The notes: a model not told the origin generated them from the sequence alone. A DNA stretch of 64,000 bases from CBDBBY01 sp965205055 (GCA_965205055.1 OZ242030.1:3472001-3536000), one strand, 5' to 3'; shown: positions 46,049 to 56,240, numbered from the stretch's first letter. Numbers and translations: made by a program.

Positions 46049-46807
46049 TCATCCATGCAGCTGCGCCATAATCTCTTCAGGCACAATCTGCCAAGGGAAC
46101 CCGTTCCATTCCTCGCCATTGAGAATGCGTCCGCCGGACTTTGGCCTCGCCCCTCCCCATTGCTTGAAGAAGAACGCCACGTCGTCGCGTTCGCACATGT
46201 GCCGGATAGCAGTCGCCCAAGTTCCGTCCATAGGGCGTGAACGAGGGCCGCTTTCGCCGCCGACGATTGCCCAAGCAATTCCGGACAAGTCAATCTCGCC
46301 AATTGGACCAAGGAGCGGTTCAAATGAAATGAAACGCGCTTCTGAATTGATTTGACGAAGATGGTCGATACGACCTGTGTATGCCGCGTTTTCAACGGAG
46401 ACTCCAAGCCAGATGTGCGAAGGTACAGGCCCGCCGCCGTAGCGAATTTTCACATAGTTGCGCATAAGCGATGATCGCTTCGTCAGAACTTGGTAGACGT
46501 GCCAATGCGCTTCTTCCATTGCGTCGAAGACGCGATCAATGTACTCGCGCGGCACCGATTTGTGGAACAAGTCGCTCATCGAGTTGACGAAGATCATTCG
46601 TGGCTTCCGCCATTGAACTGGTTGTTTCAAGCGGGCGGGCCAAAGACGAAGGTCAAAGCCTTGCTCGTAAGGATGCCCTTCAATGCCGCGCCAACGCTCT
46701 GCGAAGCGTTCAGCGTAGCAGTTGTCGCAACCGGGGCCAATTTTCGTGCACCCCGTTACCGGGTTCCACGTCGCATCAGTCCATTCAATTTCAGATTTTT
46801 GCGCCAT
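46049..46807 (-). CDS. DUF5131 family protein (phage Gp37/Gp68-like)
   Basis: A 252-residue protein with an N-terminal cysteine motif, WNPVTGCTKIGPGCDNCYAE (C20, C27, C30), then MIFVNSMSDLFHKSVPREYI, LTKRSSLMRNY, WLGVSVENAAY and AIVGGESGPRSRPMD. The arrangement (CX6CX2C, VGGESG) defines DUF5131, seen in phages and in bacterial islands, usually next to a three-Cys-motif partner (TcmP). No partner gene is adjacent. The ATG at 46807 fits the family start. Function unknown, possibly radical-SAM-like chemistry. Confidence 0.88.
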   Translation of the reverse strand: MAQKSEIEWTDATWNPVTGCTKIGPGCDNCYAERFAERWRGIEGHPYEQGFDLRLWPARLKQPVQWRKPRMIFVNSMSDLFHKSVPREYIDRVFDAMEEAHWHVYQVLTKRSSLMRNYVKIRYGGGPVPSHIWLGVSVENAAYTGRIDHLRQINSEARFISFEPLLGPIGEIDLSGIAWAIVGGESGPRSRPMDGTWATAIRHMCERDDVAFFFKQWGGARPKSGGRILNGEEWNGFPWQIVPEEIMAQLHG

Positions 46808-46981
46808 GGCCCAAACCGATACTTTTGCGGACTTTATCTTGCTTGGGACAAATAAGGAACACTTTTTGGATGGCCAAGATCGAAAGGTATCCAGATGTAA
46901 CACGTCGAGTTTTCACGAAAGAATTCAGTGCCGCAGAAGGATGAAATCCCAAAGACGGGTTGTTTCATCTTCGACTTGAAT

Positions 46982-48988
46982 TCATTGGTATCGGTTCGCG
47001 CGCACCCAGGATCCGGGGCTGTCGGACTCGAGCCGCGCAAGGGCCGCCTTGATGCGCGAGGCGCCCCGTGATGCAGCCAAGTGCATGGGTCCGCCGCGCC
47101 GACGCGGAAAGCCGAAGCCCAACAGCTTGACGATATCGACGGCTGCATCGTTCTCGGCGATGCCTTCTTCCACGATGCGCGCGCCCTCGTTCGCGAGCGT
47201 GGCGATCAGGCGTTCCTGGATTTCAGCTTCGCTGAAGGACTGCCGTGCTATGCCGTGGGTGCGCGAATGCTGCTCGATTAACTCTTCGACTTCCGGCGAC
47301 CTGACCGGCGAGCGACCGGAGGGGTAATCATGCCAACCCTTGCCGCTGCGCTGGCCAACGCGGCCCTCTTCGTACAATCGGTCTAAAATATCGACGTAAC
47401 GCTCGTCGGGGTCGCGGGTCTGCGCCTGCCTTTTGCGGTTCGCATAAGTGATCTGCAGACCGCTCAAATCTTGCACTGCGAACGGACCCATCGGATAGCC
47501 GAATTCCGTCATCGCTCTGTCGATCTGATAGGGAAAGGAGCCATCCGCAAGCATATATTCCGCAGCGCGACGATAAGCGGCAAGCATGCGGTTGCCAATG
47601 AACCCATCGCATATGCCTGACAGCACGGGCGTCTTCCGCATCTTTTTGGCCAGTGCGAATGCCGCGGCAAGCGTGTCGGCGGAATTCGCTTCAAGCCGGA
47701 CGACCTCCAGCAGCCGCATGACATGCGCCGGCGCGAAGAAATGCAGACCCACGCACCGGGACTGGTTGGGGATGCCGGCAAAGATTTCCCTCGGATCGAT
47801 ATACGAAGTGTTGGTCGCGAGGATTGCGTCGTCGCGCGCGAATTCGGCTGCCTCCGCGAAGACCTGCCGCTTGACGTCGAGATTCTCGAAAACGGCCTCA
47901 ATGACGAGATCGGCTTTGGCTGCCGCCGAGTATTCGGTTGAGGCGGAAAGAGCGTTTTGCATAGCGGCGGCCCGTTCTTCCGACGCTTTGCCGCGTTTGA
48001 CGGCTCCCTCGATCATTTCGCGGGTGCGGCCTTCAGCGACTTTGGCTGCATCGCCGTCGCGCTCGATGATCGATATGTCCAATTCCACCATGAGCGCAGC
48101 CATGGAAATCCCTGTTCCCATCAAGCCTCCGCCCACGACCGCAATGTGGCTGATTTCCTTCGGTTTGCCCCCAGCGACGGCAGTCGGCTTGAGCACGGAC
48201 CGTTCGGCAAAGAACGCGTGCCGCAGAGCTTTGCTCTCATCGGAGTTTCGCAGCTGCAAATGCAATGCCCGCTCTTTCGGCTGGCTGATGCTGAATTCGC
48301 ATTTGGCCGCGAGCAGCATATCCAGATTGTGCAGCGGCGCGGCAGCGCCCTTGGCTGCCTTGGTTGCGACGGCGCGTTTCGCTTCTGCCCATCCTTGCGG
48401 CTCGGACGGCGCGGCACGCTGCGAAACGGCGATGCGTTCCGTCAGAACGAGAGACTGCGCTGCTTTCAAAGGATCGTCGGCGATCTGGTCTACGCCCCCG
48501 ACGGCCAGCAGATCATCGGCGGTGAATAACCTGCCCAGACAGGCCATCTCGAATGCCATCTCCCACCCAAGCAGCCTTGGGGCGCGTTGCGTGCCGCCTG
48601 CGCCGGGCACCAGGCCGATATTGACCTCCGGCAGCCCGAATTGCGTGTTTGGAGCCGCCACGCGAGCGACGCAGGCCATCGCAAGTTCAAGGCCGCCGCC
48701 CAGAACATTGCCATGGAGCGCGGCTACGAAAGGCGTTTCGCTGTCTTCGATGGCTTGCACAACGTCCGGCAGATGCGGCGGCTCTGGATCTCGGTCGAAT
48801 TCGGTCATGTCGCCGCCCGCCACGAAGGTGCGGCCTGCCGCCGTCAGGATGGCGCGCTCGCATTTTTGCGCTTTGGAGATCGCTTGAAGCAGAGCCGCCC
48901 GAACGCGGGTGGAAGTCGCGTTCACCGGCGGATTGTCAATTCGCACGATGGCGCACGCGCCTGAAACTTCAGTATGAACAACCTGCAT
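46982..48988 (-). CDS. FadB-like enoyl-CoA hydratase / 3-hydroxyacyl-CoA dehydrogenase
   Basis: A 668-residue bifunctional beta-oxidation enzyme. N-terminal crotonase domain: VLGGGLELAMAC with Glu101 and LPEVNIGLVPGAGGTQR with Glu121, 20 residues apart as in FadB Glu119/Glu139. Rossmann NAD site HIAVVGGGLMGTG (281-293); the dehydrogenase His is in VGLHFFAPAHVMRLLEVV; C-terminal dimerisation repeats with GFPRRRGGPMH. AGGAA precedes the ATG. Within this window it could carry the 2,3-dehydroadipyl-CoA steps of the phenylacetate pathway (PaaF/PaaH roles), although general fatty-acid oxidation is possible. No thiolase is adjacent. Confidence 0.9.
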   Translation of the reverse strand: MQVVHTEVSGACAIVRIDNPPVNATSTRVRAALLQAISKAQKCERAILTAAGRTFVAGGDMTEFDRDPEPPHLPDVVQAIEDSETPFVAALHGNVLGGGLELAMACVARVAAPNTQFGLPEVNIGLVPGAGGTQRAPRLLGWEMAFEMACLGRLFTADDLLAVGGVDQIADDPLKAAQSLVLTERIAVSQRAAPSEPQGWAEAKRAVATKAAKGAAAPLHNLDMLLAAKCEFSISQPKERALHLQLRNSDESKALRHAFFAERSVLKPTAVAGGKPKEISHIAVVGGGLMGTGISMAALMVELDISIIERDGDAAKVAEGRTREMIEGAVKRGKASEERAAAMQNALSASTEYSAAAKADLVIEAVFENLDVKRQVFAEAAEFARDDAILATNTSYIDPREIFAGIPNQSRCVGLHFFAPAHVMRLLEVVRLEANSADTLAAAFALAKKMRKTPVLSGICDGFIGNRMLAAYRRAAEYMLADGSFPYQIDRAMTEFGYPMGPFAVQDLSGLQITYANRKRQAQTRDPDERYVDILDRLYEEGRVGQRSGKGWHDYPSGRSPVRSPEVEELIEQHSRTHGIARQSFSEAEIQERLIATLANEGARIVEEGIAENDAAVDIVKLLGFGFPRRRGGPMHLAASRGASRIKAALARLESDSPGSWVRANRYQ

Positions 48989-49062
48989 TAAAATTCCTGC
49001 TTGGCCTGCGCCTTGCAGTCATAGGTCAACCGTTCGGTCGAACACAAGCGTCACCATAGGTA

Positions 49063-50538
49063 AGGATGTATTTCATTTATTTGGGTTGAAACGGTTCCGC
49101 GCGCTCGCGCGTCACCTGAGTGCGATATTCCGATGGCTGGAAACAGGACCTTTGAGGTTCAGCACGGAGCGGTCCCGGCGCGGTCGCTGAAGACCCGCAA
49201 ACGGCGGGCGCCGTTCATCCGGGCGCGTGCAGCAAAGGCCTCTCGATAGTCAAGACATAGGACACGGCGTTTCGCCATCCGGACGCGGCGGCGTATTTGC
49301 AAGCAACTGTATCTCGCGGTTGCCAAAATTCGGGTGGAATCGCGGCGGGAGCGGGTTGTTGAATGTGCGTGCGGGTTTTGCCTCTTCGAGGCTACGCGGC
49401 CCTGCTCGAGGTGCTCGACGCCGATCTTGTTGACGAGTCTCCGCCGTTCTGCCCGAGTAGCGGTCGGCGGATGGAGCAGAACGGCCGGATCTGGAAAACG
49501 CTCCGGACGCGCCTCAGAGAGGTCCGGGTCGAGCGGACCTATTTCTACTGCCGCGCGTGCGGCGGCCATTTCCCTTTGGAGCACGCATTGGATCTGGAGG
49601 GCAAGAGGGTCACGCTTGGGGCGGAAAGCCTCTACGCCGCCAGTTCCGACAGTTATGAAGAAGCGAGCCGCAAGGTCAGGAATCTGGTCGGCGTGGAGGT
49701 TCCGAAGACGACGCTTCTGCGCCATATGGCGGGGGTCGGCGAAGAGATTCAGGCGTTCGAGCGGGAGGACGCCGAGGCGTCGCCTCCGGCGGAGCGGGTT
49801 CTGCTGGGGATCGACGGCACCGGAGTCCCGATGGCCGCCCGCGAGGTCGAGGGCGTGGCCGGCAAGCAGGCGGACGGCACGGCGAAGACCAGCGAGGCGA
49901 AGGTCATCGCCTGCTTCACGGCCGACAGCCAAGATCCGAAGACCGGGGAGCCGCGGAAGGACAAGACCGGCAGGTCGGGCTCCGGTACGGCTTGTTCGAG
50001 ACCAAGGAATTGGTGGTGCTGTCCGACGGGGCGCTCTGGATCCGCAACACCTGCGAGGAGGCATTCCCAGGACAGGAAGTAACCTTCATCCTCGACCTGT
50101 TCCACGCCCTCCAATATGCGGACGCCGCTGTGAAGGCCGCGGTGCCGCACAATAGCGGACAGGAGAACTGGATGAAGACGATCAAGGACCAGCTGAACGC
50201 AGGGCGGGTCGATGACGTCATCGCCGACCTGAAGCCGCACCGTCGGCTTGAAGCGGTTGCGGCCTGCATCCGCATCTACGGAACCAACAGGGACCGAATG
50301 CGCTACGACCTCTACCGGAAGCGCGGACTGCCGGTCGGAGATCCAGCGTCGTGGAAAGCGCCTGCAAGCAGATCGTCGGCAGCCGGTTCAAAGGAACCGG
50401 GCGCCGCTGGTCGAAGATTGGAGCCAACGCCGTGCTCGCCAACAAAGGCTGCTTCAGGAACAACCGTTGGCCCGACTTTCTCAATAGTATGGCTTGCCGC
50501 GCCGCCGCCGCTTGACCAAAAAACGTGAGGTGCACCCC
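49063..50538 (+). mobile_element. ISKra4-family element, most complete copy
   Basis: Left end GGATGTATTTCATTTATTTG (49064) and right end CAAAAAACGTGAGGTGCACC are recognisable but diverged inverted repeats. The element is about 1.48 kb, within the family range. The transposase is frameshifted at several points. It is the source against which the other ISKra4 fragments (12.8, 15.95, 17.6, 17.9, 38.4, 42.5, 42.7, 56.2 and 56.8 kb) can be aligned. No target duplication is visible. Confidence 0.75.
49250..50515 (+). pseudogene. ISKra4-family transposase with several frameshifts
   Basis: Pieces in three frames: FRHPDAAAYLQ; VVECACGFCLFEA; then ALLEVLDADLVDESPPFCPS, YFYCRACGGHFPLEHALDLE (zinc-ribbon-like cysteines), VLLGIDGTGVPM (first Asp of DDE) and EAKVIACFTADSQDP; a shift near 49980 leads to ELVVLSDGALWIRNTCEEAF, FILDLFHALQYADAAVKAAV and RKRGLPVG; a last shift gives the C-terminal CKQIVGSRF-GTG and NNRWPDFL segments. 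At least three frameshifts make it inactive. The family is clear from the IDGTG-VPM and GLPVGSG-VESACK motifs. Confidence 0.85.
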
Positions 50539-51018
50539 ATGTTCTCCGCGCTTCCGTCGAACGCCATACAGCCGGGCGCCCCAAAGGGCCAAAATCCGGA
50601 ACGCTGGAAAACAGCCCGGCCAAGTCCTATAAATCGTCCTCGGAAGCAGACGAATCGGACCCCGAACCATCGAAAAATGCTGAACCCAGACATGGACTCC
50701 CCTTTTTTTGAATTTGGTGATAATATTTTCGATTGTGTTAGAGCAGCTATCCCTGCCGACGTTGGTTTGCCGTGGCCCAAGGCGACCGTCTCCGGCCTGA
50801 ATATACTGTTCTGTAGATCGTTGGGTGTTTTGTCGATCACCCTTGGATATAGATTTTATTGTAAAGGTGTAACGCCAATTGCCGTTGTCCGCATAATCGC
50901 AAGAGGAGGATAGACTCGACTGTGTGCAACACCAACTCATGCTTGGGCGTACACTGTAGTTCTAATGCGTTCAGCGGTGTACGACGAGATCTATACTCCG
51001 TGTGATCAGGATCATCAT
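50539..51018. other. Upstream region of the PLD nuclease gene
   Basis: No gene is supported. Bases 50690-50960 are AT-richer than the ISKra4 element and presumably contain the nuclease promoter. No C-protein-like controller gene is visible. Small palindromes occur, but none is convincing. Confidence 0.4.
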
Positions 51019-52467
51019 ATGCGCTACATTGACACCGCAAGTCGAGATGCCAACCACGCCTTAGGTGCTTGGTTAAAAAGTCTCATTGATCAATGCATTA
51101 CGGACTTTCGGATTCAGTCGGGTTACTTTGCCGCGCAGGGAATTGCTCCTCTAGTAAATCTCTTCCAATATCTCGCTAAAAGTGACATGCCGATCACATG
51201 CGTAGTAGGTTCAAATGATGGTGAGACAACCCCCGAGGACATTAAGGCCCTAATCGATATTGTTGGGTGCCCAAGAGATAACGCGAGAATTGCGATCATT
51301 AGCTATAAGACAGGTCTATACCACCCAAAGCTCTATCATGCAACACGGGCAGATGGCAGCCAAGCTGCATATGTGGGATCTGCAAATCTGACATCTCCCG
51401 GTGTTTCCGGTTTGAACATTGAAGCTGGACTAATCCTCGACACGGCAGACGGGGATCCACGAGCACCTCTCACGGAAATTGCGTCTGCCGTGGAAATTTG
51501 GTTTGGCGAATCAGCAGACTCCGCCCATATCGTTCGCAACGCCGATGACATCTCTACACTTGTCGACGCCGGCATCCTGGGATTTCCACGGATCCTTCGG
51601 CAGCAACGTCAAGCCTCTTCCACGGCTCTTGGAAGAGCCGCCGTCAGACTTGAACCGCTCATTTCATTTAGCGCTTTACCCCCGATCAGCAACGTTGGTA
51701 TCTATGGCTCGAAACCAGTATCTGCATTCGGAGCTACGGGAACGGCGCTTGGTGTAATTTCCCCTGAACACGAGGAAGGGGATACTGAGCCACCCGCATT
51801 TCTTCTGTCGGTACCACGCCCGGAGTTGGCTCCACATTACATTCTCTTTGATCCTGATGCGACAGAACCGACGCAAGGGGCAGAAGCTCTCACCTGTTCC
51901 CTCCTTCCTGGCGGCGCGACTGGTCTCATAGTTCAACTCAATCGCGACAGTGCTAGGCACTTTGAAGGTAAGGCTGGGACAGCGAATGTTAGTATCCCAG
52001 TGCCTACAATTGGAACACTACGCTTTGGTGTTTTTGCGGGCAAGCGTAAGCGCCCGCGTTGTGAATTCGACTTACGCATGAGATTTGTTGATGACAAAGC
52101 AGAATCTCTGTGTGAGCTGTTAGCCAACACTAACGTAATGGTTTACGGCCACGCAAAGGAAGAGAGTGGCCATGGCGATGTCCGACTATTAATTCCTAGG
52201 CAGCCGGTTCAGGCCATCCGCGAATTTGCACTAAAAATAAGGTACCAAGTTCCCGCTGTGGAAGATCCGATGATATTGGAGTGGCCGACCTCTATTGATC
52301 CATGCTTCAAGGCGACTTTCGCAGCCCCCGATTCGAAATTATATCGGGATTTGTGCGATGCGTTTGCAACTGCCATCAGGCAAAAGCGGTTGGTTGGCAA
52401 AGGCGCGTGTTGGTTTTCTTCAGACTTGGTTGAATTGCCGGATTGGAACCCTGTCCCACATACCTAA
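51019..52467 (+). CDS. PLD-family restriction endonuclease-like protein
   Basis: A 482-residue protein with one phospholipase-D active site near the N-terminus: YHPKLYHA with His102 and Lys104, then AYVGSANLTSPGV with Ser121 and Asn123, and the acidic residue in GLNIEAGLIL. One HxK motif per chain means it would work as a dimer, as do BfiI and other metal-independent PLD nucleases. The C-terminal 250 residues are mostly beta-rich and could be the DNA-recognition part. ATG 51019 has AGGA eight bases upstream; 50965 lacks a site. Two DNA methyltransferase genes lie beyond a decayed IS5, which suggests the nuclease of a restriction-modification system. Confidence 0.75.
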   Translation: MRYIDTASRDANHALGAWLKSLIDQCITDFRIQSGYFAAQGIAPLVNLFQYLAKSDMPITCVVGSNDGETTPEDIKALIDIVGCPRDNARIAIISYKTGLYHPKLYHATRADGSQAAYVGSANLTSPGVSGLNIEAGLILDTADGDPRAPLTEIASAVEIWFGESADSAHIVRNADDISTLVDAGILGFPRILRQQRQASSTALGRAAVRLEPLISFSALPPISNVGIYGSKPVSAFGATGTALGVISPEHEEGDTEPPAFLLSVPRPELAPHYILFDPDATEPTQGAEALTCSLLPGGATGLIVQLNRDSARHFEGKAGTANVSIPVPTIGTLRFGVFAGKRKRPRCEFDLRMRFVDDKAESLCELLANTNVMVYGHAKEESGHGDVRLLIPRQPVQAIREFALKIRYQVPAVEDPMILEWPTSIDPCFKATFAAPDSKLYRDLCDAFATAIRQKRLVGKGACWFSSDLVELPDWNPVPHT

Positions 52468-53275
52468 GTCGGGTTTTGCCAATCAGTTTGAAGTTTCTCG
52501 CAAAGTGGCTTGGTTTCTCCTTCATCATTTCGACGATGGCGGCGAGGCTCACGAAGCCCAGATAGGTCGCGTCGAGCTTGTTGAACCGCGTGAAGAGGCG
52601 CCGGCAGCCCTTGAACCTCCGGAACAGCCGTTCGATCTCGTTCCGAAGCTTGCAGGTTTCCCGGTCACAGTCCCGTTCGGCTTTCCGGTTCGCCTTCGGT
52701 GACACGACCGGCTCGGCCCAGCTTTCCAGCAGGGCGCGGCCTTCGGGCGTGTCGTGGGTCTGCCCGTCGGACAGGCAGAAAATCATTGCCTGCCGGTTAC
52801 TTGCGGAGACCATGTGGATCTTCGTGTTCCATCCACCGCGCGACTTGCCGATGCTTTGCGGCCCGTTCGTCTTCCGCACCCCGGTGCCGTCGGGATGCAC
52901 CTCGGCGCTGGTGCTGTCGAGGCCGAAGCAGTTCGCATCCCCGCCGTCCTGTTCCCGGAGCGCGGCGAACAGCCGCTCGAGCACGCCGCTGCGCGACCAA
53001 CGGCGGAACCGGGCGTAGACCATTTTCCGAAGGGCTCCGGCAGCGCGCGCCACCTGCAGCCGTTCTCCAGGACGTACAGGACTGCGTTGATGAAAACGAT
53101 GTTCGAAATCCGCACGTTTCCGCGCTGAACCGGCAGATAAGGGTGGATTTTGGCGTACTGTTTTGCCGTGATCTGTTTCATGACTGTGTGCCACTCGATT
53201 TTTATGTCATTATAGACAGTCACTTAAGCATGGAACCAAGCAAAAATTCTAGCGTAGACAGGCCCTAATTTGCCG
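52468..53275 (-). mobile_element. Decayed IS5-family element between nuclease and methylases
   Basis: The right end CTAGCGTAGACAGGCCCTA (53256-53274) is a terminal repeat, also found solo at 20772-20790. A clear matching left end is not visible; the transposase reading reaches the nuclease stop at 52467, so the nuclease 3' end may have been trimmed or directly abutted by the element. The element separates genes that would otherwise be a compact R-M locus. Confidence 0.65.
52470..53223 (-). pseudogene. IS5-family transposase, frameshifted with internal deletion
   Basis: The N-terminal frame reads QITAKQYAKIHPYLPVQRGN and LENGCRWRALPEPFGKW. A shift near 53030 continues as MVYARFRRWSRSGVLERLFA, NCFGLDSTSAEVHPDGTG (first Asp) and HDTPEGRALLES, then directly ERDCDRETCKLRNEIERLFR with the final Glu. 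The segment between GRALL and the RNEIERLFRRFK block, which holds the second catalytic Asp, is missing. Inactive. Confidence 0.85.
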
Positions 53276-53302
53276 GTGCTGATTCAACCCTTAGGTTGAT
53301 CG

Positions 53303-54787
53303 CTATACATTACGTAGCACAATCAGGGTCTCAGCGCCGATTGCGTTGCTGACGTGGTATCCATAACGCTTATAGGTTTGTAGAGGAATTAGCTCCTCCA
53401 TCTTCCAACCCTCTGCAGTAGCTAAATTGGCTAAGTGCAATGGGGTGTTTATTTCGTGTTGTACGCCGCCTATGGTAGTCCTGTTGTGGCCCACAATCAG
53501 GCCATATGGCGCTCCTCTCTTCATCACTCCTTTGACCGCTCTGAAGCTTGCTTTAATAGATGAGAAGTACCGGTAAAGCAAAAGCGGGACGGCGCGGCGC
53601 CGAAATCCATCCTCTTCCCCTAGGGTCCGATGCAGTTCCATACAGATATCGGCTTGGTCTGAAGGTAGGTTGTCGGCATTTTCTCGTAGCCGTTGAAGTG
53701 TCGTTTGACGCACCTTTTCCCTGAACTCGCGACTCCCGATCAATTCACGATCTAGTTCCAATATCTTATCTGGCCGGCACAGCTCCAGCCAAACTAGGGA
53801 AAGCCGTTGCGTGTCAATGTAAGGAAGGGCCATCGCGTAAGGAGGACTGCTGATGGCGGCGTGGAACGATCCCCCCATCTCTCTAGCTGTAACAGTTGCC
53901 ACGTCGTGGAGCAAAGCGTGTCCCTGAGAGAGATTGGTGCCGAGCACCTGTTGAGCGGCTTCAATCTGTTCAAGCAGTGGAGGGATTGATTCGAGGAAGG
54001 CTGTCGTAAATGGGATTTCTGGAAGCGCGGAACTTCGCCTCCGAAGCCGCAAATCCTTTGGATCCTGCTTGGAATAGTCCCGCAACAAGTTGCTGGCAAC
54101 GGTCAGGAAGACTGGTGTCGCTTCGCCTCCGAACCGCCTAATCACGGAACGAATCGCTTCCATTTCCTCGAGCACTTCAATATCGAACCATCCTTTTAGG
54201 TAGATGCTACGCGCGTCGCTTCGTGTCTTTAGATTTGGGCGCTTAATCCGTTTCACCGATTTCGACAAGCGTTCGAACAGTATTTGTAGCCGCAACGCAT
54301 CCGTACTAAGCGCCTGTAGTTTCGCGCGCGTGATCAAGATGGCTAGCGGATTAATGTCTGTACCTACCCCGACTGCACCTAGATGCATGCACTCCACGAG
54401 AGTTGTTCCGCTTCCACAGAACGGATCGATCACGCGTTGTTCCGGTTTGATTCTAAAGATGTTGAGTAGCGCTCGTACCACCTGAGGGTTGAACTTGCCC
54501 TTATATTCATGCAGACCATGAACGGAATATCGGGTTGCTTGTTTGTTTCTACCATTTTGTGCTGTTTTTTCCAGCCTCGACTGTACCGTTGGCGCGAAGC
54601 CTTTGCCATTAATTCTTCCAGAGAAATACGTGAGACGTTCAATTTGCCGCAGTTCTGCCTTTCCGCTCAACTCCATGCCGTCATCCACTTCCCGCATGTC
54701 ATGTCTACCGAGTAGGGCTGCTACCTCCCTTTCCGCGAGATCCCGCTCATATGGGTAGTAGTTGTAACCGTGCCAAGTGAGCCGCAT
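53303..54787 (-). CDS. DNA methyltransferase 1 (beta-class, SPPY motif)
   Basis: A 494-residue SAM-dependent DNA methyltransferase. HEYKGKFNPQVVRALL precedes the SAM-binding DPFCGSGTTLVE (121-132); VGTDINPLA is motif II-like; catalytic motif IV is SSPPYAMALPY (313-323). SPPY with the H-x-Y-x-x-KF block is typical of N4-cytosine or N6-adenine methylases of type II and type IIS systems. Starts inside the stop of methyltransferase 2 (TGATG), so the two are co-translated. Partner of the PLD nuclease by context. Confidence 0.9.
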   Translation of the reverse strand: MRLTWHGYNYYPYERDLAEREVAALLGRHDMREVDDGMELSGKAELRQIERLTYFSGRINGKGFAPTVQSRLEKTAQNGRNKQATRYSVHGLHEYKGKFNPQVVRALLNIFRIKPEQRVIDPFCGSGTTLVECMHLGAVGVGTDINPLAILITRAKLQALSTDALRLQILFERLSKSVKRIKRPNLKTRSDARSIYLKGWFDIEVLEEMEAIRSVIRRFGGEATPVFLTVASNLLRDYSKQDPKDLRLRRRSSALPEIPFTTAFLESIPPLLEQIEAAQQVLGTNLSQGHALLHDVATVTAREMGGSFHAAISSPPYAMALPYIDTQRLSLVWLELCRPDKILELDRELIGSREFREKVRQTTLQRLRENADNLPSDQADICMELHRTLGEEDGFRRRAVPLLLYRYFSSIKASFRAVKGVMKRGAPYGLIVGHNRTTIGGVQHEINTPLHLANLATAEGWKMEELIPLQTYKRYGYHVSNAIGAETLIVLRNV

Positions 54788-56001
54788 CAGCAGTTTTCCC
54801 TTCTCAGGATCAGGATTGTTTCGGTCTTTATATTTGCGTGGGAGAGATTGAACGACTTGCGATGAGACGCTAACACGCGCTCTGTGGCGAAGTAGCGGTA
54901 AAAACCGTACTCGGCGCCCGCCTCTTCAATGATCTGCGCGTTATCTATGATTTGGCCGTGGATCCGTGAGCGTCCGACCACGAAGCAGACATGACCGGTG
55001 GGTACTACGACTCGTTTTAATAGTGTGAATGTCTGTCGCATCTGTCGAACGAAATCTTCCCCTGTGTGATGATTTTTCTTGAAGAAATGCGCTCTTGCTC
55101 CGATCTCGAGTCTCTTTACCTTCTGCGGGTCGAACCCTAGCCACCACATCCGATACTTGTGATAAAGCCAGTATTCATAAGCGTTTGGGTAAGGCGGGGA
55201 TGTGATCACCAGGCCGATCGGTTCATTGATCTCTTCGGCTTTGATCTTGAGGAGATCGCCTTCAATTACACGTGCGGGACTCAATGGATAGGGTCGTGTG
55301 CGCAGTGCTGATTCGATGTGTTCCACCGCTCTAAGGAATAGAGGGGGAACCGATGCTGCGGCAACGCGCTTTGGTATTGCCGCGTACCGCGTGTCGCTCT
55401 CTTGGTTCGACACCCGCACAATGATCCTCGAGAGGGCCAGACGAAGACAATCCTTAGCTTGACCGTGTACCGAATCGAGTGCCCTCAGAAGGTTAGCGAG
55501 TTGTTCCTGGATTTCTGGTTTGAACCAATGATCTAGGTTGGGAATTGCAGGAATAATTCTTGCGGGTTGCGTCTTAGCTCTCCTCATCGCACTCATTGCA
55601 TGCGTTTTCAAACCCTCAGGGTTAGGGGCCGTTTTTACGCGGCTCATGAGGCAAGCAATGGGATTCAGATCGATTCCTACGCAGGGGATTCCGCGTCGCT
55701 GGCATTCCACTAGCGTTGTTCCGCTCCCGACAAATGGATCGAGAACGGCGGTACCAGGCGGAACTGAGAGTGCTTCAAGAACCGCCCGCGGGATCTCACT
55801 GATGAACTTGGCGGGGTATGGATGGATGCTTTCCAGATGGTTTTGGACGGTGCGTGCTGGAAAATCCCAATCCACTGCATCCAACATTTCCTGCGGGGAC
55901 TTGTTTGGGCGGATGGCTGTTTTGGTATCGAGTCCCCTTGCCTCATCATCGGCGCTTACTGTTAGATATTCAGCGATGCCTATCACGACTAGCTGCCTCA
56001 A
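54787..56001 (-). CDS. DNA methyltransferase 2 (beta-class, SPPY motif)
   Basis: A 404-residue SAM-dependent DNA methyltransferase. HPYPAKFISEIPRAVL (60-75), motif I DPFVGSGTTLVE (88-99), GIDLNPIACLMSR, catalytic TSPPYPNAYEYW (267-278). Related to its neighbour, sharing the H-x-Y-x-x-KF, FxGSGTT and SPPY blocks. Two different methylases with one nuclease is the arrangement needed for an asymmetric site, as in BfiI. The start is uncertain: TTG at 56001 opens the frame and no ATG lies near; a GTG a few codons later is possible. Confidence 0.88.
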   Translation of the reverse strand: MRQLVVIGIAEYLTVSADDEARGLDTKTAIRPNKSPQEMLDAVDWDFPARTVQNHLESIHPYPAKFISEIPRAVLEALSVPPGTAVLDPFVGSGTTLVECQRRGIPCVGIDLNPIACLMSRVKTAPNPEGLKTHAMSAMRRAKTQPARIIPAIPNLDHWFKPEIQEQLANLLRALDSVHGQAKDCLRLALSRIIVRVSNQESDTRYAAIPKRVAAASVPPLFLRAVEHIESALRTRPYPLSPARVIEGDLLKIKAEEINEPIGLVITSPPYPNAYEYWLYHKYRMWWLGFDPQKVKRLEIGARAHFFKKNHHTGEDFVRQMRQTFTLLKRVVVPTGHVCFVVGRSRIHGQIIDNAQIIEEAGAEYGFYRYFATERVLASHRKSFNLSHANIKTETILILRRENC

Positions 56002-56240
56002 TGGTTCAGTTCTAACTGCAGCCTGCTTTGATTTGTTGACGGTTCTCGGCGCAAGAACACTATCACCTCATTTCGGGCCACTTGGCAACCTTTATATCAT
56101 TCCGTTCGGCAACGGTAAGTAGGATCGAGTATGAGTTCGGGCTTAAATTGATCGTTACTCGCGCCGTTTTCTATTTTCCGTAGACCCTTGGCGCGCAGTT
56201 TAGTGGAACGCAAAACCGCGTGCAAGAGAGTATTCCCATC

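Noticed and set aside
47586..48887. 433-codon open frame antisense to the FadB-like gene
   Set aside because: The sense strand encodes a clear multidomain enzyme with all catalytic motifs; the antisense product is Ser/Arg-rich and unrecognisable.
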